From: Ectothiorhodospiraceae bacterium
GTDB taxonomy: Bacteria; Pseudomonadota; Gammaproteobacteria; Nitrococcales; Aquisalimonadaceae
Direction: 5' to 3'
Assembly: GCA_003565775.1 (NCBI GenBank)
Contig: PXAT01000081.1
Location: forward strand, 1 to 64,000
Length of the DNA stretch: 64,000 bases
Part shown: piece after piece, positions 44,976-55,448 of the stretch
Position numbering within the stretch: the stretch's first letter is position 1
Layout of the letters: every line of letters starts with the position of its first letter
Program-made: the position numbers and the translations under genes
The notes under the pieces: generated by a model
What the model saw: only the letters and a program-made list of their open reading frames with translations
What the model was told of the DNA's origin: nothing
The model's database searches: none

Positions 44976-46439
44976 CTAGCGAAACTCGCTCTGCTCTTCG
45001 AACAGGCGGACCAGCTCCTGCCGTCGGGCAATCGCCCGGGAGCGGGTGTTGATGTCCGCGTCCGAGGCATCGATGACCTGGTTCAGCTGTTCGACCGCCA
45101 GCTGCAGGCGACCGTACATCTGATAATGCTCGGCCATCGCCAGGCGACCCTCATGGGGTCTGCCGGCCTCGGCGGCGGCCTGGCCATGCAGCCGATAAAG
45201 GTGGGGATCCGGACCGTCGCGCTGAAGCTTGCGACGCACGAGTTCCCGCGCTTCGCCGGCCCGATTGTCCTCGAGCAGTGCCTCGGCGAGCCCGACGGTC
45301 AACGGGTAGTTGTTCGGAAACAGGCTGAGTCCCAGTTCGTACAGCGCTATGCTCTCGTCCAGACGACCATCCTCGCGCGCAGCGGTAGCCATGGCGCTAT
45401 ACAGCGGGACATGCTCACCCAGCGTCTCAAGGGCCTGCTCCAGCAATTCGTTGGCGCGATCGAAGCGCTCATGACGAATCATCGCCAGGGCCAGGCCGTA
45501 TTCGGCATAGGCGCGCTCCTCGTCGGAGCCGGCATTGTCGATGGCGGCCCGGAAATGGCGCTCGGCGCTGCCGGCGCTATCCGCCTTGTTGGCGATGAGT
45601 CGGGCGCGCATGAAGGCGTACATCGGACTTTCCTGGCTCTCGCGATCGCCGTAAGCCTGGGCCCGGGCACGCGAATCCGAGATACGGTTTTCAGTCACCG
45701 GGTGAGTGCTGAGGTACTCCGGCGGTCGGTCGAGAAAGCGTGTCGCCTGCTCAAGTCGTTCGAAAAAGCGCGGCATGCCGTGCGGGTCCAGGCCGGCAGC
45801 GGCCAGGATCTGGATACCGATATTGTCGGCCTCGCGCTCGTGCGCCCGGGTGTAATCGATCTGTTCCTGAATCGAGCCGGCGATACCCGCCATGGCTGCC
45901 GCGCTGCCGGCATCCGGATCCTGCATGCCGAGCAGGATGGCCGCCATGATGATGCCCAGCGTCCGCAGACCGCTGCCGCGCGTGGCATCCAGCGTGCGCG
46001 CGATATGGCGCTGGGTGACGTGCGCGATTTCATGGGCCATGACCGCCGCCAGTTCGCTCTCGCTCTGGGTGCGCATGATCAGGCCGCTGTTCATGCCGAT
46101 ATAGCCGCCTGGCATGGCGAAGGCGTTCACCGTGGGGCTGTCGACGACGAAGAACTCGAAATCGAATCCGGGGTTGTCGGCGCTGGCCAGTAAACGGTTG
46201 CCGAGATCCTGAATGTAGTGCCGCAATTCGGCATCGTCGCTGATCGGGATGCGTTGCCGGACCTCCCGGATCAGGCTGTCACCCAGCCGTTTTTCCTGGC
46301 CGACCGTGAGCGTGCGCCCGGCGGGATCGCCGATATCCGGCAGACGCAGCGGACGTTGTTCGCTGTCGGCACCGACGACGCTCAAACCGATGGCCAGGGC
46401 CAGCAGGAAGCCAGTGATTCGTGTCAGTGCGGCTTTCAC
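44976..46439 (-). CDS. bepA: Periplasmic M48 metalloprotease/chaperone BepA (YfgC)
   Basis: A 487-aa protein. Signal peptide (LLALAIGLSVVGADS), M48 protease domain with zinc motif H136-E-I-A-H140 (AVMAHEIAHVTQRH) and downstream Glu in READNIGIQIL, then C-terminal TPR repeats (about residues 290-480). BepA assists LptD and BamA assembly or degrades stalled forms. It sits directly ahead of phaE, an unusual neighbour for an envelope protease. Confidence 0.93.
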   Translation of the reverse strand: MKAALTRITGFLLALAIGLSVVGADSEQRPLRLPDIGDPAGRTLTVGQEKRLGDSLIREVRQRIPISDDAELRHYIQDLGNRLLASADNPGFDFEFFVVDSPTVNAFAMPGGYIGMNSGLIMRTQSESELAAVMAHEIAHVTQRHIARTLDATRGSGLRTLGIIMAAILLGMQDPDAGSAAAMAGIAGSIQEQIDYTRAHEREADNIGIQILAAAGLDPHGMPRFFERLEQATRFLDRPPEYLSTHPVTENRISDSRARAQAYGDRESQESPMYAFMRARLIANKADSAGSAERHFRAAIDNAGSDEERAYAEYGLALAMIRHERFDRANELLEQALETLGEHVPLYSAMATAAREDGRLDESIALYELGLSLFPNNYPLTVGLAEALLEDNRAGEARELVRRKLQRDGPDPHLYRLHGQAAAEAGRPHEGRLAMAEHYQMYGRLQLAVEQLNQVIDASDADINTRSRAIARRQELVRLFEEQSEFR

Positions 46440-46612
46440 GCGATTCCTCGTGCTTGCGCGATGTCAAGGTGCAGATAGCATAGCAGCAGTCCCTTGTCGG
46501 GCGTGGCTCCCGTGCTGCGCCACCGCATCGATTCCACGGCTCCGGCGATTGGCCGGAGGTGCCGGCCACGGGTATGCTCGAACTTCAGCAAGCCGCGCCC
46601 GACCGAGAGACG

Positions 46613-47698
46613 ATGAAGCAGATCCGCGACTGGTTCACCAAGCATTTCAATAATCCGCAGGTCATGGGCCTGGCGGTGGTGTTGCTGCTCGGCTTCGGCT
46701 TTTTCCTGTTTTTCGGCAGCATGCTGGTGCCGGTCATCGCGGCGGTCGTGCTCGCCTATCTGCTAGAGGGCCTGGTGCGGCACCTGCAGCGTTGGAATGT
46801 CCCGCGCACACCGGCGGTCCTGATCGTCTTTTCCGTGTTCTTTGCCAGTCTGCTGCTGGTCTTTTTCCTGCTGATTCCCGTGCTGATCCGTCAGGTCTCG
46901 CAGTTGGTGGATGAACTGCCGAAGATTCTCAGCGCCAGTCAGGCCCTGCTGCTGCAGTTGCCGGAGCAGTACCCGCAGTTGTTCTCTCAGGAGCAGATCA
47001 CCGATCTGATCCTCGCCATTCGCCGCGAGGCGCTTGATCTCGGTCAACGTCTTCTGACCTCGTTTTCCATGCAATCGGTGGTGGTTCTGATCACGCTGCT
47101 GGTCTACCTGTTGCTGGTGCCGTTTCTGGTGTTCTTCTTTCTCAAGGACAAGACACCGCTGGTGCGCTGGTTCGCCCAGTACCTGCCCCGTGACCGGGAG
47201 TTGCTGCAGACGATCTGGCGCGATATCGATGCGCAGATTGGCAACTACGTGCGCGGCAAGTTCCTCGAGATCCTGATTGTCTGGGCGGTGACCTTCATCA
47301 CTTTCCAGCTGCTGGGGCTGTCGTTCGCGATGCTGCTGTCGGTGATGGTCGGCCTGTCGGTGATTATTCCGTATATCGGCGCCGCGGTGGTGACGGTGCC
47401 GGTCGGCCTGATCGCCTATTTCCAGTTCGGTTTCAGCAGCGAATTCGTCTGGATCATGGTGGCCTACGGCATCATTCAGGCGCTGGACGGTAATGTACTG
47501 GTGCCGGTGCTGTTCTCGGAAGTGGTCAATCTGCACCCGGTGGCGATCATTGTCGCGATCCTGGTGTTCGGCGGTATCTGGGGATTCTGGGGGATCTTCT
47601 TCGCCATTCCGCTGGCCACCGTGATTCAGGCCATCCTCAAATCATGGCCGGTGACCGAAGCTCCCGGGGGCAAGGATCAGGAGCAGGCCCCCGCCTGA
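46613..47698 (+). CDS. AI-2E family transporter (PerM-like)
   Basis: A 361-aa membrane protein of the PF01594 family with about eight helices: an N-terminal hairpin (LAVVLLLGFGFFLFFGSMLVPVIAAVVLAYLL), a third helix (TPAVLIVFSVFFASLLLVFFLLIPV), a long amphipathic loop, and a C-terminal set containing IIPYIGAAVVTVPVGLIAYFQFG. The family includes TqsA (AI-2 export), PerM and Na+/H+ antiporters; this one looks PerM-like. The start is the ATG before KQIRDW. It is divergent from bepA, as in many gammaproteobacteria. Confidence 0.9.
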   Translation: MKQIRDWFTKHFNNPQVMGLAVVLLLGFGFFLFFGSMLVPVIAAVVLAYLLEGLVRHLQRWNVPRTPAVLIVFSVFFASLLLVFFLLIPVLIRQVSQLVDELPKILSASQALLLQLPEQYPQLFSQEQITDLILAIRREALDLGQRLLTSFSMQSVVVLITLLVYLLLVPFLVFFFLKDKTPLVRWFAQYLPRDRELLQTIWRDIDAQIGNYVRGKFLEILIVWAVTFITFQLLGLSFAMLLSVMVGLSVIIPYIGAAVVTVPVGLIAYFQFGFSSEFVWIMVAYGIIQALDGNVLVPVLFSEVVNLHPVAIIVAILVFGGIWGFWGIFFAIPLATVIQAILKSWPVTEAPGGKDQEQAPA

Positions 47699-47750
47699 GG
47701 CGGGAGCCGTCATGCGTGGAAGTCCGGGCCGTGTGGGCGGCGCGGGTCAT

Positions 47751-48227
47751 CTAAGCGTCTGCCAGCTCGATTGCTGCCGCGAGTACCTCATCGGCATGGC
47801 CCTTCACCTTGACCCCGCGCCACTCCCGGCGAAGCACGCCGTCCCTGTCGATCAGGAAGGTGCTGCGCTCGACTCCCATGACCTTGCGTCCGTACATGTT
47901 CTTTTCCCGGATCACGTCGAACTGGCGGCACAGGGTTTCGTCCTTGTCGGACAGCAGCGGAAACGGGAAGTCGTACTTGGCAGCGAAGTTTTCCTGCGCC
48001 TTGAGGCCGTCACGGGAGGCGCCGAGAATCACTGTGTCGGCGTCGAGGAATTGCGCGTTCAGGTCGCGGAAGTCCTGCCCTTCCTGGGTGCAGCCGGGGG
48101 TGTTCGCCTTGGGGTAGAAGAACAGCACCACCTGCTGTCCGCGCAGGTCGCGCAGGGCGATGGTCCGCTCACCGGTGGCGGGCAGCTCGAAGTCAGCCAC
48201 CGGCTGGTCGATGTCGATTGTGCTCAT
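47751..48227 (-). CDS. bcp: Thioredoxin-dependent thiol peroxidase (Bcp/PrxQ)
   Basis: A 158-aa peroxiredoxin reducing H2O2 and organic peroxides. The peroxidatic Cys lies in FYPKANTPGCTQEGQDFRDL. The position five residues on, which is the resolving Cys in E. coli Bcp, is Gln, and no other Cys follows until CRQFDV, so it either resolves there or works as a 1-Cys enzyme. C-terminal KGHADEVLAA is family-typical. It lies 17 bp downstream of gcvR. Confidence 0.93.
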   Translation of the reverse strand: MSTIDIDQPVADFELPATGERTIALRDLRGQQVVLFFYPKANTPGCTQEGQDFRDLNAQFLDADTVILGASRDGLKAQENFAAKYDFPFPLLSDKDETLCRQFDVIREKNMYGRKVMGVERSTFLIDRDGVLRREWRGVKVKGHADEVLAAAIELADA

Positions 48228-48244
48228 GGGTCGATGTCTCCGTG

Positions 48245-48775
48245 TCAGCCCTTCACGGGCTCGAACATGGCGTCCAGGTTGAGCTGGTCGCAGAAGTCGA
48301 GAAATTCCTCGCGCAACACGGCAATCTGGGTGGTGGCGGGGATATCCAGGGTCATGTGCACCGAGAACATGGGTGTTCCGGTGTGCGCGGCGGCGTAGCG
48401 GCTGGTGCTGAGATCGCGGATGTTGATCCGGCGCTCGGCGAAGAAGTGTGCCAGCTGATGCACGATGCCGGGGTGATCCATTGCCACCACATCGACCGCG
48501 TACGGCAGCAGATCACCGCTGCTGCGCGGCGCACTGGTTCGCTTGGAGAAGATTTCCAGGCCCAGATCACGGCCGGCATTCTTCAGCTGACCTTCAAGTT
48601 TTGCCAACTGATTCCACTTGCCGGATACCAGCTGGATCACGGCGAACTCCCCGCCGAGCACGGTCATTCGACTGTCGAGGATGCTGCACCCGGAGTCGGC
48701 GACGATGCCCGAGAGAGCGTCGACGATGCCCGGGCGGTCTTCTCCGAGGGCGCTGATGACGAGCATGTTTTGCAT
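48245..48775 (-). CDS. gcvR: Glycine cleavage system repressor-like protein GcvR (two ACT domains)
   Basis: A 176-aa protein with two ACT domains: residues about 4-75 (VISALGEDRPGIVDALSGIVADSGCSIL) and about 90-170 (VDVVAMDHPGIVHQLAHFFAERRINIRDLSTSRY). In E. coli GcvR binds glycine and antagonises GcvA. It is followed by bcp and divergent from dapA, the standard gammaproteobacterial arrangement dapA/gcvR/bcp. The start is the ATG before QNMLVIS; the ribosome site is weak. Confidence 0.9.
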   Translation of the reverse strand: MQNMLVISALGEDRPGIVDALSGIVADSGCSILDSRMTVLGGEFAVIQLVSGKWNQLAKLEGQLKNAGRDLGLEIFSKRTSAPRSSGDLLPYAVDVVAMDHPGIVHQLAHFFAERRINIRDLSTSRYAAAHTGTPMFSVHMTLDIPATTQIAVLREEFLDFCDQLNLDAMFEPVKG

Positions 48776-48963
48776 GGGTGGCGAGGCCTTGCGCTGGCTG
48801 CAGGGTGAACCGCAAGAACCAGCTCTTGCGGCCGTCGAAGGAAACGGCTTCTGATGGCGCGCGAGTGTAGCATGCCGTTCCGGTTGCACGCGGTGCACGC
48901 GCTTGTCTGAGTCTGGGCGCAAACGTAGTATGCACGTTCGATTTCGAGCCAGAGGGCTGGGTG

Positions 48964-49842
48964 ATGTTCCGGGGAAGTATGGTGGCCATGGTCACTCCCA
49001 TGCACGAGGATGGGGCGGTGGACTGGGAAGCGCTTGTCCGCCTGGTGGACTTCCATGTCGAGAACGGCACCGACGCCATCGTCGCAGTCGGCACCACCGG
49101 CGAATCGGCGACTCTGGATTACGACGAGCATTGCCAGGTCATGCGGCGGGTCGTCGAGGCGGCAGCGGGGCGCGTCCCGGTCATCGGCGGCACGGGGGCC
49201 AATTCCACCTGGGAGGCGATCAAGCTCACGCGCTGTGCCATGGAGGGCGGCTGCGACGCGGCGCTGCTAGTGACGCCGTATTACAACAAGCCGACCCAGG
49301 AAGGGCTGTACCAGCACTACAAGGCGGTCGCGGATGCCGTGCCGATTCCGCAGATTCTCTACAACGTCCCGGGGCGGACGGCCTGCGATCTGCTGCCGGA
49401 CACCGTCGAGCGGCTCGCCGACATTCCCAACATCGTGGCGCTCAAGGATGCCCACGGCACGGTGCAGCGGCCGCGTGAGATCATCGAGCGTTGCGGCGAG
49501 CGTCTGGATGTCTACAGTGGCGATGATGGCAACGCCCGGGAGATCATCCTGGCCGGCGGCAAGGGCGTTATTTCCGTCTCTGCCAACGTGGCCCCGGCGC
49601 TGATGCATGCGATGTGCATGGCGGCGCTGGAAGGCGACCGGGAAACAGCGGAAGCCATTGATGCGCGGCTGGCCGCCCTGCACAAGGCGCTGTTTGTCGA
49701 ATCCAATCCGATTCCCGTCAAGTGGGCGGTGGCCCAACTCGGTCTGTGTGGTACCGCGATTCGCCTGCCGATGACGCCGCTTTCCGAACACCATCATGAG
49801 ACCGTCCGACAGGCCATGTTACTGGCCGGCGTTCTCGAGTGA
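48964..49842 (+). CDS. dapA: 4-hydroxy-tetrahydrodipicolinate synthase
   Basis: A 292-aa class I TIM-barrel enzyme of lysine/diaminopimelate synthesis. Motifs: GTTGESATLDYDEH, catalytic Tyr in TPYYNKPTQEGLY, Schiff-base Lys in IVALKDAHG and GDDGNAREIILAGGKGVISV. ATG 48964 is preferred; GTG 48961 directly before it is an alternative, both behind AGAGGG. bamC begins 12 bp after the stop, the classical dapA-bamC pair. Confidence 0.97.
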   Translation: MFRGSMVAMVTPMHEDGAVDWEALVRLVDFHVENGTDAIVAVGTTGESATLDYDEHCQVMRRVVEAAAGRVPVIGGTGANSTWEAIKLTRCAMEGGCDAALLVTPYYNKPTQEGLYQHYKAVADAVPIPQILYNVPGRTACDLLPDTVERLADIPNIVALKDAHGTVQRPREIIERCGERLDVYSGDDGNAREIILAGGKGVISVSANVAPALMHAMCMAALEGDRETAEAIDARLAALHKALFVESNPIPVKWAVAQLGLCGTAIRLPMTPLSEHHHETVRQAMLLAGVLE

Positions 49843-49854
49843 GTCAGTGAACCA

Positions 49855-50919
49855 ATGATGCATAAGTCCTGTTCCAAGATATTCCTGGTCCTCCTGCTGG
49901 CCGCTGGCCTGAGTGCCTGTTCCATGTTCGGACGTGGCGGCGAGGAGTCCATGGACGAGTCCGAGCGACTCACGATTCCGCCGGATCTGTCCGACGAGCG
50001 CATCGGCTCCGTTCCCGATTCGGAGGGGCGTCAGTCGGCACGGCTGTCGGATCTGGCGGCCGGTCGCGGCGGCGGCCTGCTGCCGGAGACTCCGGGCATG
50101 CGCATGCAGCGCTATGGTTCGGATCGCTGGCTGGAACTCGAGGCCGGCCCGGACGAGGTCTGGCGTTGGCTGAACCGGTATCTCGACGACAACGACGTCG
50201 AGGTGGTGCGGCGTTCGCAGAGCCTCGGGCTGGTCGAAACCGACTGGTTGCCGCGGCCGCTCGGTGTCAGCGGCGGCATCTTCATGCCGGTGCCGATGGA
50301 CACCGACGCCCCGGTCCGTGAACAGTATCTGTTCCGGCTGGAGCCACTCAGCGGCGGCGGCACCGAGTTGTACGTCGCACATCGGCGTGCGGTGCAGACC
50401 GAACGCAATGGCGAGTCCCGCTGGGAGCCGCGTGATGCCGACCGCAGCCGTGAATCCGAGGCGCTGCGGGGGTTCATGGTGCACATGGGCATGTCCGAGT
50501 CCGAGGCCGCCCGTGCCGGCGTGACCGCTGATGCCGGGACCATCCGCACGGCTCTGGAAAGCGATAACGGTGTGCCCCGCCTGATCATCGAGGAGCCGTA
50601 CCTGCAGGGCTGGCGGAGGACCGGACTGGCCCTGGATCGCGCCGGCTTCTCGGTGCAGGATCGCGACCGCTCCGCCGGACGTTACGTGGTGCGCTACGAT
50701 CCGGCGGCCGAAGCCGACCGCCGCGGTCCTGGCTTCTTCTCCCGGCTCGCATTCTGGCGGGATCGCGAGGAAACCCTTGAGCCCGGCAATTACGTGATTC
50801 GTGTGCAGTCCGATGGCGGTCGCACAGTGCTGAGCGTGGAAGCGGAAGACGACGATCGGGATATCTCGCCGGAACTGGCCGAGCAGCTGCTGGCACTGAT
50901 CGAGGAACAGCTGCGATAG
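49855..50919 (+). CDS. bamC: Outer-membrane assembly factor BamC
   Basis: A 354-aa lipoprotein (NlpB family). The signal segment LVLLLAAGLSAC ends in the lipobox Cys. An extended acidic N-terminal segment follows (ERLTIPPDLSDER, the conserved BamD-binding lasso), then two helix-grip domains (about 90-200 and 220-354). Accessory subunit of the BAM complex. It is co-directional and nearly contiguous with dapA. Confidence 0.92.
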   Translation: MMHKSCSKIFLVLLLAAGLSACSMFGRGGEESMDESERLTIPPDLSDERIGSVPDSEGRQSARLSDLAAGRGGGLLPETPGMRMQRYGSDRWLELEAGPDEVWRWLNRYLDDNDVEVVRRSQSLGLVETDWLPRPLGVSGGIFMPVPMDTDAPVREQYLFRLEPLSGGGTELYVAHRRAVQTERNGESRWEPRDADRSRESEALRGFMVHMGMSESEAARAGVTADAGTIRTALESDNGVPRLIIEEPYLQGWRRTGLALDRAGFSVQDRDRSAGRYVVRYDPAAEADRRGPGFFSRLAFWRDREETLEPGNYVIRVQSDGGRTVLSVEAEDDDRDISPELAEQLLALIEEQLR

Positions 50920-51099
50920 GGAAGCGCTGATTGATTCCCTAAACGAGCCCGCCGCTGGCCGTGCCGGTATGGTCGGCGGGCGCGTCAATGTCCCTGATTA
51001 CACGGCAGGTACCGCGGGGTGCCTGCCGCTGTTGTTTTTACCGCCCCCGATCCTGGCCCGATGAAAGCCGCTCGGGGGCCTCTGGCGAGACTCTGAGCC

Positions 51100-54000
51100 A
51101 TGTTGCGACTGACCGGTAGTGAGGCCCTTTCGCCGTTTCGGCGCCAACACCTGCTGGACCGGCTGCGCGAGACCATCCCCGGACTCGAGGCGGTGCAGGC
51201 ACGCCACGAATACTTCGTCGAACTGCAGCGCGAACTGGATGACGACGAACACCAGCGGCTGGAGGCGCTGCTGCACGAGGGCGAGCCGCTGACCATGGAT
51301 CAGGTCGGCAGCCGCTTTCTGGTCACCCCGCGTCCGGGAACCATCTCGCCCTGGTCGAGCAAGGCCACCGACATCGCCCGCAACTGTGGTCTTGAACCGG
51401 TTCTGCGCATCGAACGGGGCACGCTTTACTGCCTGGCGCATTCCGGCAGCCTGAGCGACGAGGAGCGGGCGGCGGCAGTTGCCGCAATCCACGATCGCAT
51501 GACCGAGGCCGTGCTGCCGCCGGAACAGCTGGCCACAGAGCTGTTCCGCCAGGCACCGGCCGGGGCGCTGGTTACCGTGGATGTACTGGATGGTGGCCGG
51601 GAGGCCCTGCGGCGGGCCGATGCCCGCATGGGGTTCGCGCTGGCCGACGACGAGATCGACTATCTGGTCGCGCAGTACCAGGCGCTGGGGCGTAACCCCA
51701 CCGATGTCGAACTGATGATGTTCGCTCAGGCCAACTCCGAGCACTGCCGACACAAGATTTTCCGCGCCGACTGGCTGATCGATGGTGAACCGCAGCCGCG
51801 CTCGTTGTTCGACATGATTCGCAACACCTACGAGCAGCGGTCGGACGGCGTGCTGTCCGCCTACAGTGACAACGCGGCGGTGGCGCAGGGCTATCCGGCG
51901 ACCCGTCTGTTCGCGGATCCGCAGACGCGACGCTATGCCGAGTGGCGCGAAGCGGCCCATCTCGTGATCAAGGTGGAGACGCATAATCACCCCACCGCGA
52001 TCTCGCCGTTCGCCGGTGCCGCGACCGGTGCCGGTGGTGAAATCCGGGACGAAGGTGCCACCGGACGCGGCGCTCGGCCGCGCGCCGGTCTCGCCGGATT
52101 CACCACGTCCAATCTGCGGATCCCCGGCTTCGAACAGCCCTGGGAGCATGAGGATATCGGTCGGCCCGGCCGCATTGCCTCGGCGCTCGAGATCATGCGC
52201 GACGGCCCGATCGGTGCCGCCTCCTACAGCAATGAATTCGGACGTCCGGTGTTATGCGGCTATTTCCGCACCTTCGAACAGCGCGTGCCGACCGCCGACG
52301 GCAGCGAGATCCGCGGTTTTCACAAGCCGGTGATGCTTGCCGGCGGCACCGGCGTCGTGCGCGAGCAGCATGTGCAGAAGGGCCGGGTCGAGGCCGAGGC
52401 GCTGGTGGTGGTGCTGGGCGGGCCGGCGATGCTGATCGGGCTTGGCGGCGGCGCCGCCTCCTCGGTGGCCAGCGGCGCCGGCGACGCGGAACTGGATTTC
52501 GCATCGGTTCAGCGCAGCAACCCGGAGATTCAGCGCCGCGCGCAGGAGGTTATCGATGCCTGCTGGGCCCAGGGCGAGACCAATCCGATTCGCTCGATCC
52601 ACGACGTCGGCGCCGGTGGTCTGTCCAATGCGGTGCCGGAGATTCTCGAAGACAACGGGCTTGGGGGGCTGCTGGAACTGCGCGAGGTGCCGAGCCTCGA
52701 TAGCGCCATGTCGCCGATGCAGATCTGGAGCAACGAATCCCAGGAGCGCTATGTGCTGGCGGTGCTGCCCGCCGATCTGACGCGGTTCCGTGAGCTGTGC
52801 GAACGCGAGCGCTGTCCATTCGCCGTGATCGGCCACGCCACCGCCGAGCAGCAGCTGATCCTCGCCGACCGGGATGCGGACAATCACCCGGTACACATCC
52901 CGATGGATCTGCTGTTCGGCAAGCCGCCGAAGATGACGCGTGACGTGCAACGGGTTACGGCACCGCGGCATGCTTTCGATCCGACGGAGCTGAATCCGAA
53001 CACGGCGCTGGACAGCGTCTTGCGGCTGCCGGCGGTGGCGGCCAAGCATTTCCTGATCACCATCGGTGACCGCAGCATCACCGGTCTGGTGGCGCGGGAC
53101 CAGATGGTCGGTCCCTGGCAGGTGCCGGTGGCGGACGTGGCCGTGACCCTGAACGATCATGTCGGCTATTCCGGCAGTGCCATGGCCATCGGCGAGCGGC
53201 CCCAGGTGGCCCTGCTCAGCGGACCGGCGTCGGGTCGCCTGGCCGTTGGCGAGGCGCTGACCAATCTGGCGGCGGCGCCGGTGGGATCGCTGGATCGGGT
53301 CAACCTGTCGGCCAACTGGATGGCTCCGGCCGGCCATCCCGGCGAGGACGCGATTCTCTACGACACGGTGCAGGCCGTGGGCATGGAGCTGTGTCCGGCA
53401 CTGGGCGTGACCATCCCGGTGGGCAAGGATTCCATGTCGATGAAGACTGTCTGGCAGCGCGACGGCGAGACCCGCAGCGTGACCGCCCCCCTAAGTCTGG
53501 TGATCTCCGCGTTTGCCGTCAGCGAGGACGTGCGCCCGACCCTGACCCCGGCCCTGCGTGCCGATCTCGGCGAGACCCGGTTGCTGCTGCTGGACCTGGG
53601 CGCCGGTCGCGACCGGCTGGGCGGTTCTGCGCTGGCCCAGGTGCACGGCGCGCTGGGCGATACGCCGCCGGATCTGGACGATGCCGATCGGTTTGCCGCG
53701 TTTTTCCGGTTGATTCAGGCGCTGCAGGCGGACGGGCTGTTGCTGGCCTACCACGACCGCTCCGATGGCGGCCTGCTGATCACCCTGTGCGAAATGGGTT
53801 TCGCCGGTCGCTGTGGTCTCGATATCCGGTTGCCGGAGGGTCGCGCGGCCCTGCCCATGCTGTTTGCCGAGGAACTGGGCGCGGTGTTGCAGGTGCCGAG
53901 CCGGCACCTCGAGCGCGTGCGGACCGCGGTTTGCGAGGCGGGTCTGGACGATCTCCTGCACGATCTCGGCGAGCCCTCGGACGACGGTGTGATCCGGATC

Positions 54001-54990
54001 TCCCAGGGGGAGCAGATCCTGCTGGAGCGGCGACGGTCCCTGCTGCAGGGTCTCTGGCAGGAGACCACTCGCGCCATGCAGGCTCTGCGCGATGATCCCG
54101 ACTGCGCCCGTGAGGAACACGAGTCCGTGCAGGATGATGACGATCCCGGTCTGCACGCTTCGCTGTCGTTCAATCCGGCCGAGGACGTTGCCGCCCCGAT
54201 GATCCGGTCCGGCGCCAGACCGCGGGTGGCGATCCTGCGGGAGCAGGGCGTCAACGGTCAGCTGGAGATGGCGGCGGCGTTCCACCAGGCCGGTTTCGAG
54301 GCGGTCGATGTGCACATGACCGATCTGCTGACGGGGCGCGAGGATCTGTCCCGCATGCAGGGTCTGGTGGCCTGTGGCGGCTTTTCCTACGGCGATGTGC
54401 TCGGCGCCGGTGCCGGCTGGGCCCGCACGATCCTGTTCAATGCTCAGTTGCAGGACGCCTTCGCCGCCTTCTTCGCCCGGCCGGACAGTTTCGCGCTGGG
54501 GGTCTGCAATGGCTGCCAGATGCTGTCGCATCTCAAGGGCATGATCCCCGGTGCCGGTCTCTGGCCCCGCTTCCTGCGCAACCGCTCGGAGCAGTTCGAG
54601 GCCCGCCTGTCCCAGGTGGAAGTGCTGCGCTCGAACTCGCTGTTCCTGTCCGGCATGGAGGGCTCGCGCATGCCCATCGCCGTCGCTCATGGCGAAGGCC
54701 GGGTGGCCTTCGATGCCGACGCCGGCCCGCGCAAGGCGGCCAGCGCCGGACTGATCGCCCTGCGTTATGTCGATGGCCACGGCCGACCGGCTGTGCGTTA
54801 TCCGGCCAACCCCAACGGCTCGCCGGACGGCTGCACCGGTCTGACCACGCTGGACGGGCGTGTCACGATCATGATGCCCCACCCGGAGCGCGTGTTCCGC
54901 ACGGTGCAGCATTCCTGGCACCCGGACAGCTGGGGCGAAGACGGCCCCTGGATGCGCATGTTCCGAAACGCGCGGGTCTGGCTGGGCTGA
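51100..54990 (+). CDS. purL: Phosphoribosylformylglycinamidine synthase (large single-chain PurL)
   Basis: A 1296-aa enzyme for the fourth step of purine synthesis. N-terminal FGAM-synthase domains contain [14 protein letters not shown] and [14 protein letters not shown]; the second half has GKDSMSMKT. The C-terminal glutaminase (about 1035-1290) has nucleophile Cys1136 in [10 protein letters not shown] and His/Glu in [10 protein letters not shown]. Single-chain PurL of this length is typical of gammaproteobacteria. The 180 bp upstream hold a MITE-like end (GGGAAGCGCTGATTGATTCC near 50919). Confidence 0.97.
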   Translation: MLRLTGSEALSPFRRQHLLDRLRETIPGLEAVQARHEYFVELQRELDDDEHQRLEALLHEGEPLTMDQVGSRFLVTPRPGTISPWSSKATDIARNCGLEPVLRIERGTLYCLAHSGSLSDEERAAAVAAIHDRMTEAVLPPEQLATELFRQAPAGALVTVDVLDGGREALRRADARMGFALADDEIDYLVAQYQALGRNPTDVELMMFAQANSEHCRHKIFRADWLIDGEPQPRSLFDMIRNTYEQRSDGVLSAYSDNAAVAQGYPATRLFADPQTRRYAEWREAAHLVIKVETHNHPTAISPFAGAATGAGGEIRDEGATGRGARPRAGLAGFTTSNLRIPGFEQPWEHEDIGRPGRIASALEIMRDGPIGAASYSNEFGRPVLCGYFRTFEQRVPTADGSEIRGFHKPVMLAGGTGVVREQHVQKGRVEAEALVVVLGGPAMLIGLGGGAASSVASGAGDAELDFASVQRSNPEIQRRAQEVIDACWAQGETNPIRSIHDVGAGGLSNAVPEILEDNGLGGLLELREVPSLDSAMSPMQIWSNESQERYVLAVLPADLTRFRELCERERCPFAVIGHATAEQQLILADRDADNHPVHIPMDLLFGKPPKMTRDVQRVTAPRHAFDPTELNPNTALDSVLRLPAVAAKHFLITIGDRSITGLVARDQMVGPWQVPVADVAVTLNDHVGYSGSAMAIGERPQVALLSGPASGRLAVGEALTNLAAAPVGSLDRVNLSANWMAPAGHPGEDAILYDTVQAVGMELCPALGVTIPVGKDSMSMKTVWQRDGETRSVTAPLSLVISAFAVSEDVRPTLTPALRADLGETRLLLLDLGAGRDRLGGSALAQVHGALGDTPPDLDDADRFAAFFRLIQALQADGLLLAYHDRSDGGLLITLCEMGFAGRCGLDIRLPEGRAALPMLFAEELGAVLQVPSRHLERVRTAVCEAGLDDLLHDLGEPSDDGVIRISQGEQILLERRRSLLQGLWQETTRAMQALRDDPDCAREEHESVQDDDDPGLHASLSFNPAEDVAAPMIRSGARPRVAILREQGVNGQLEMAAAFHQAGFEAVDVHMTDLLTGREDLSRMQGLVACGGFSYGDVLGAGAGWARTILFNAQLQDAFAAFFARPDSFALGVCNGCQMLSHLKGMIPGAGLWPRFLRNRSEQFEARLSQVEVLRSNSLFLSGMEGSRMPIAVAHGEGRVAFDADAGPRKAASAGLIALRYVDGHGRPAVRYPANPNGSPDGCTGLTTLDGRVTIMMPHPERVFRTVQHSWHPDSWGEDGPWMRMFRNARVWLG

Positions 54991-55090
54991 CGGGTTGTTG
55001 TCGGTCGCGTATCTGGGCGGCGTAGCCTTAATTACGGCCCGAACGGGAAGAATGCTGCTCAATGGGTTTCGATTCCTAGGCGGGTCATGT

Positions 55091-55337
55091 TGGGGCTTCG
55101 ATGCCGAGCGGGCGGATGTCGGCTCCGGAACCGCCGTGAACCCATCCCTGGGGGGCTTGACGATCGCGTCCCTGCGATCGACATTCCTCCACCGACATCC
55201 GCCCGCCCGGCCTGGTGCGGGTGGCTCATCCGGGTGACATGGCTTCGTCGCCAGTCCGAATCCGGCACCGCGGTTCGGGCCGGGGTAAGGGATTTCCTCG
55301 GAGGGAATGCCTTAACCCGGCTGGGCACCACACGGTG
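55091..55337. repeat. Mosaic intergenic repeat, copy B
   Basis: Shares GGGCTTCGATGCCG (55093), the CTCATCCGGGTGAC block (55225-55305) and the terminal GGGCACCACACGGTG module (55298-55337) with copy A at 16958-17157. The 60-bp hairpin module (55131-55190; stem GATCGC-GTCCCT-GCGATC at 55162-55179) is inverted relative to copy A. It fills the 458-bp gap from 54991 to 55448, in which no gene is recognisable. Confidence 0.8.
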
Positions 55338-55448
55338 AAGGTCGACACTTCCCCGTCCGGTTTCAGCCCCTGGCGGCGTTGCTATCGCACCCGTGCAACC
55401 CGTTGCCGGATAACCAGAACCGGTCTCGGGGCAAGCCGTGCGAATAGA

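Noticed and set aside
53491..55062. 523-codon minus-strand frame opposite the 3' part of purL
   Set aside because: Shadow of purL; no start context and no domain.
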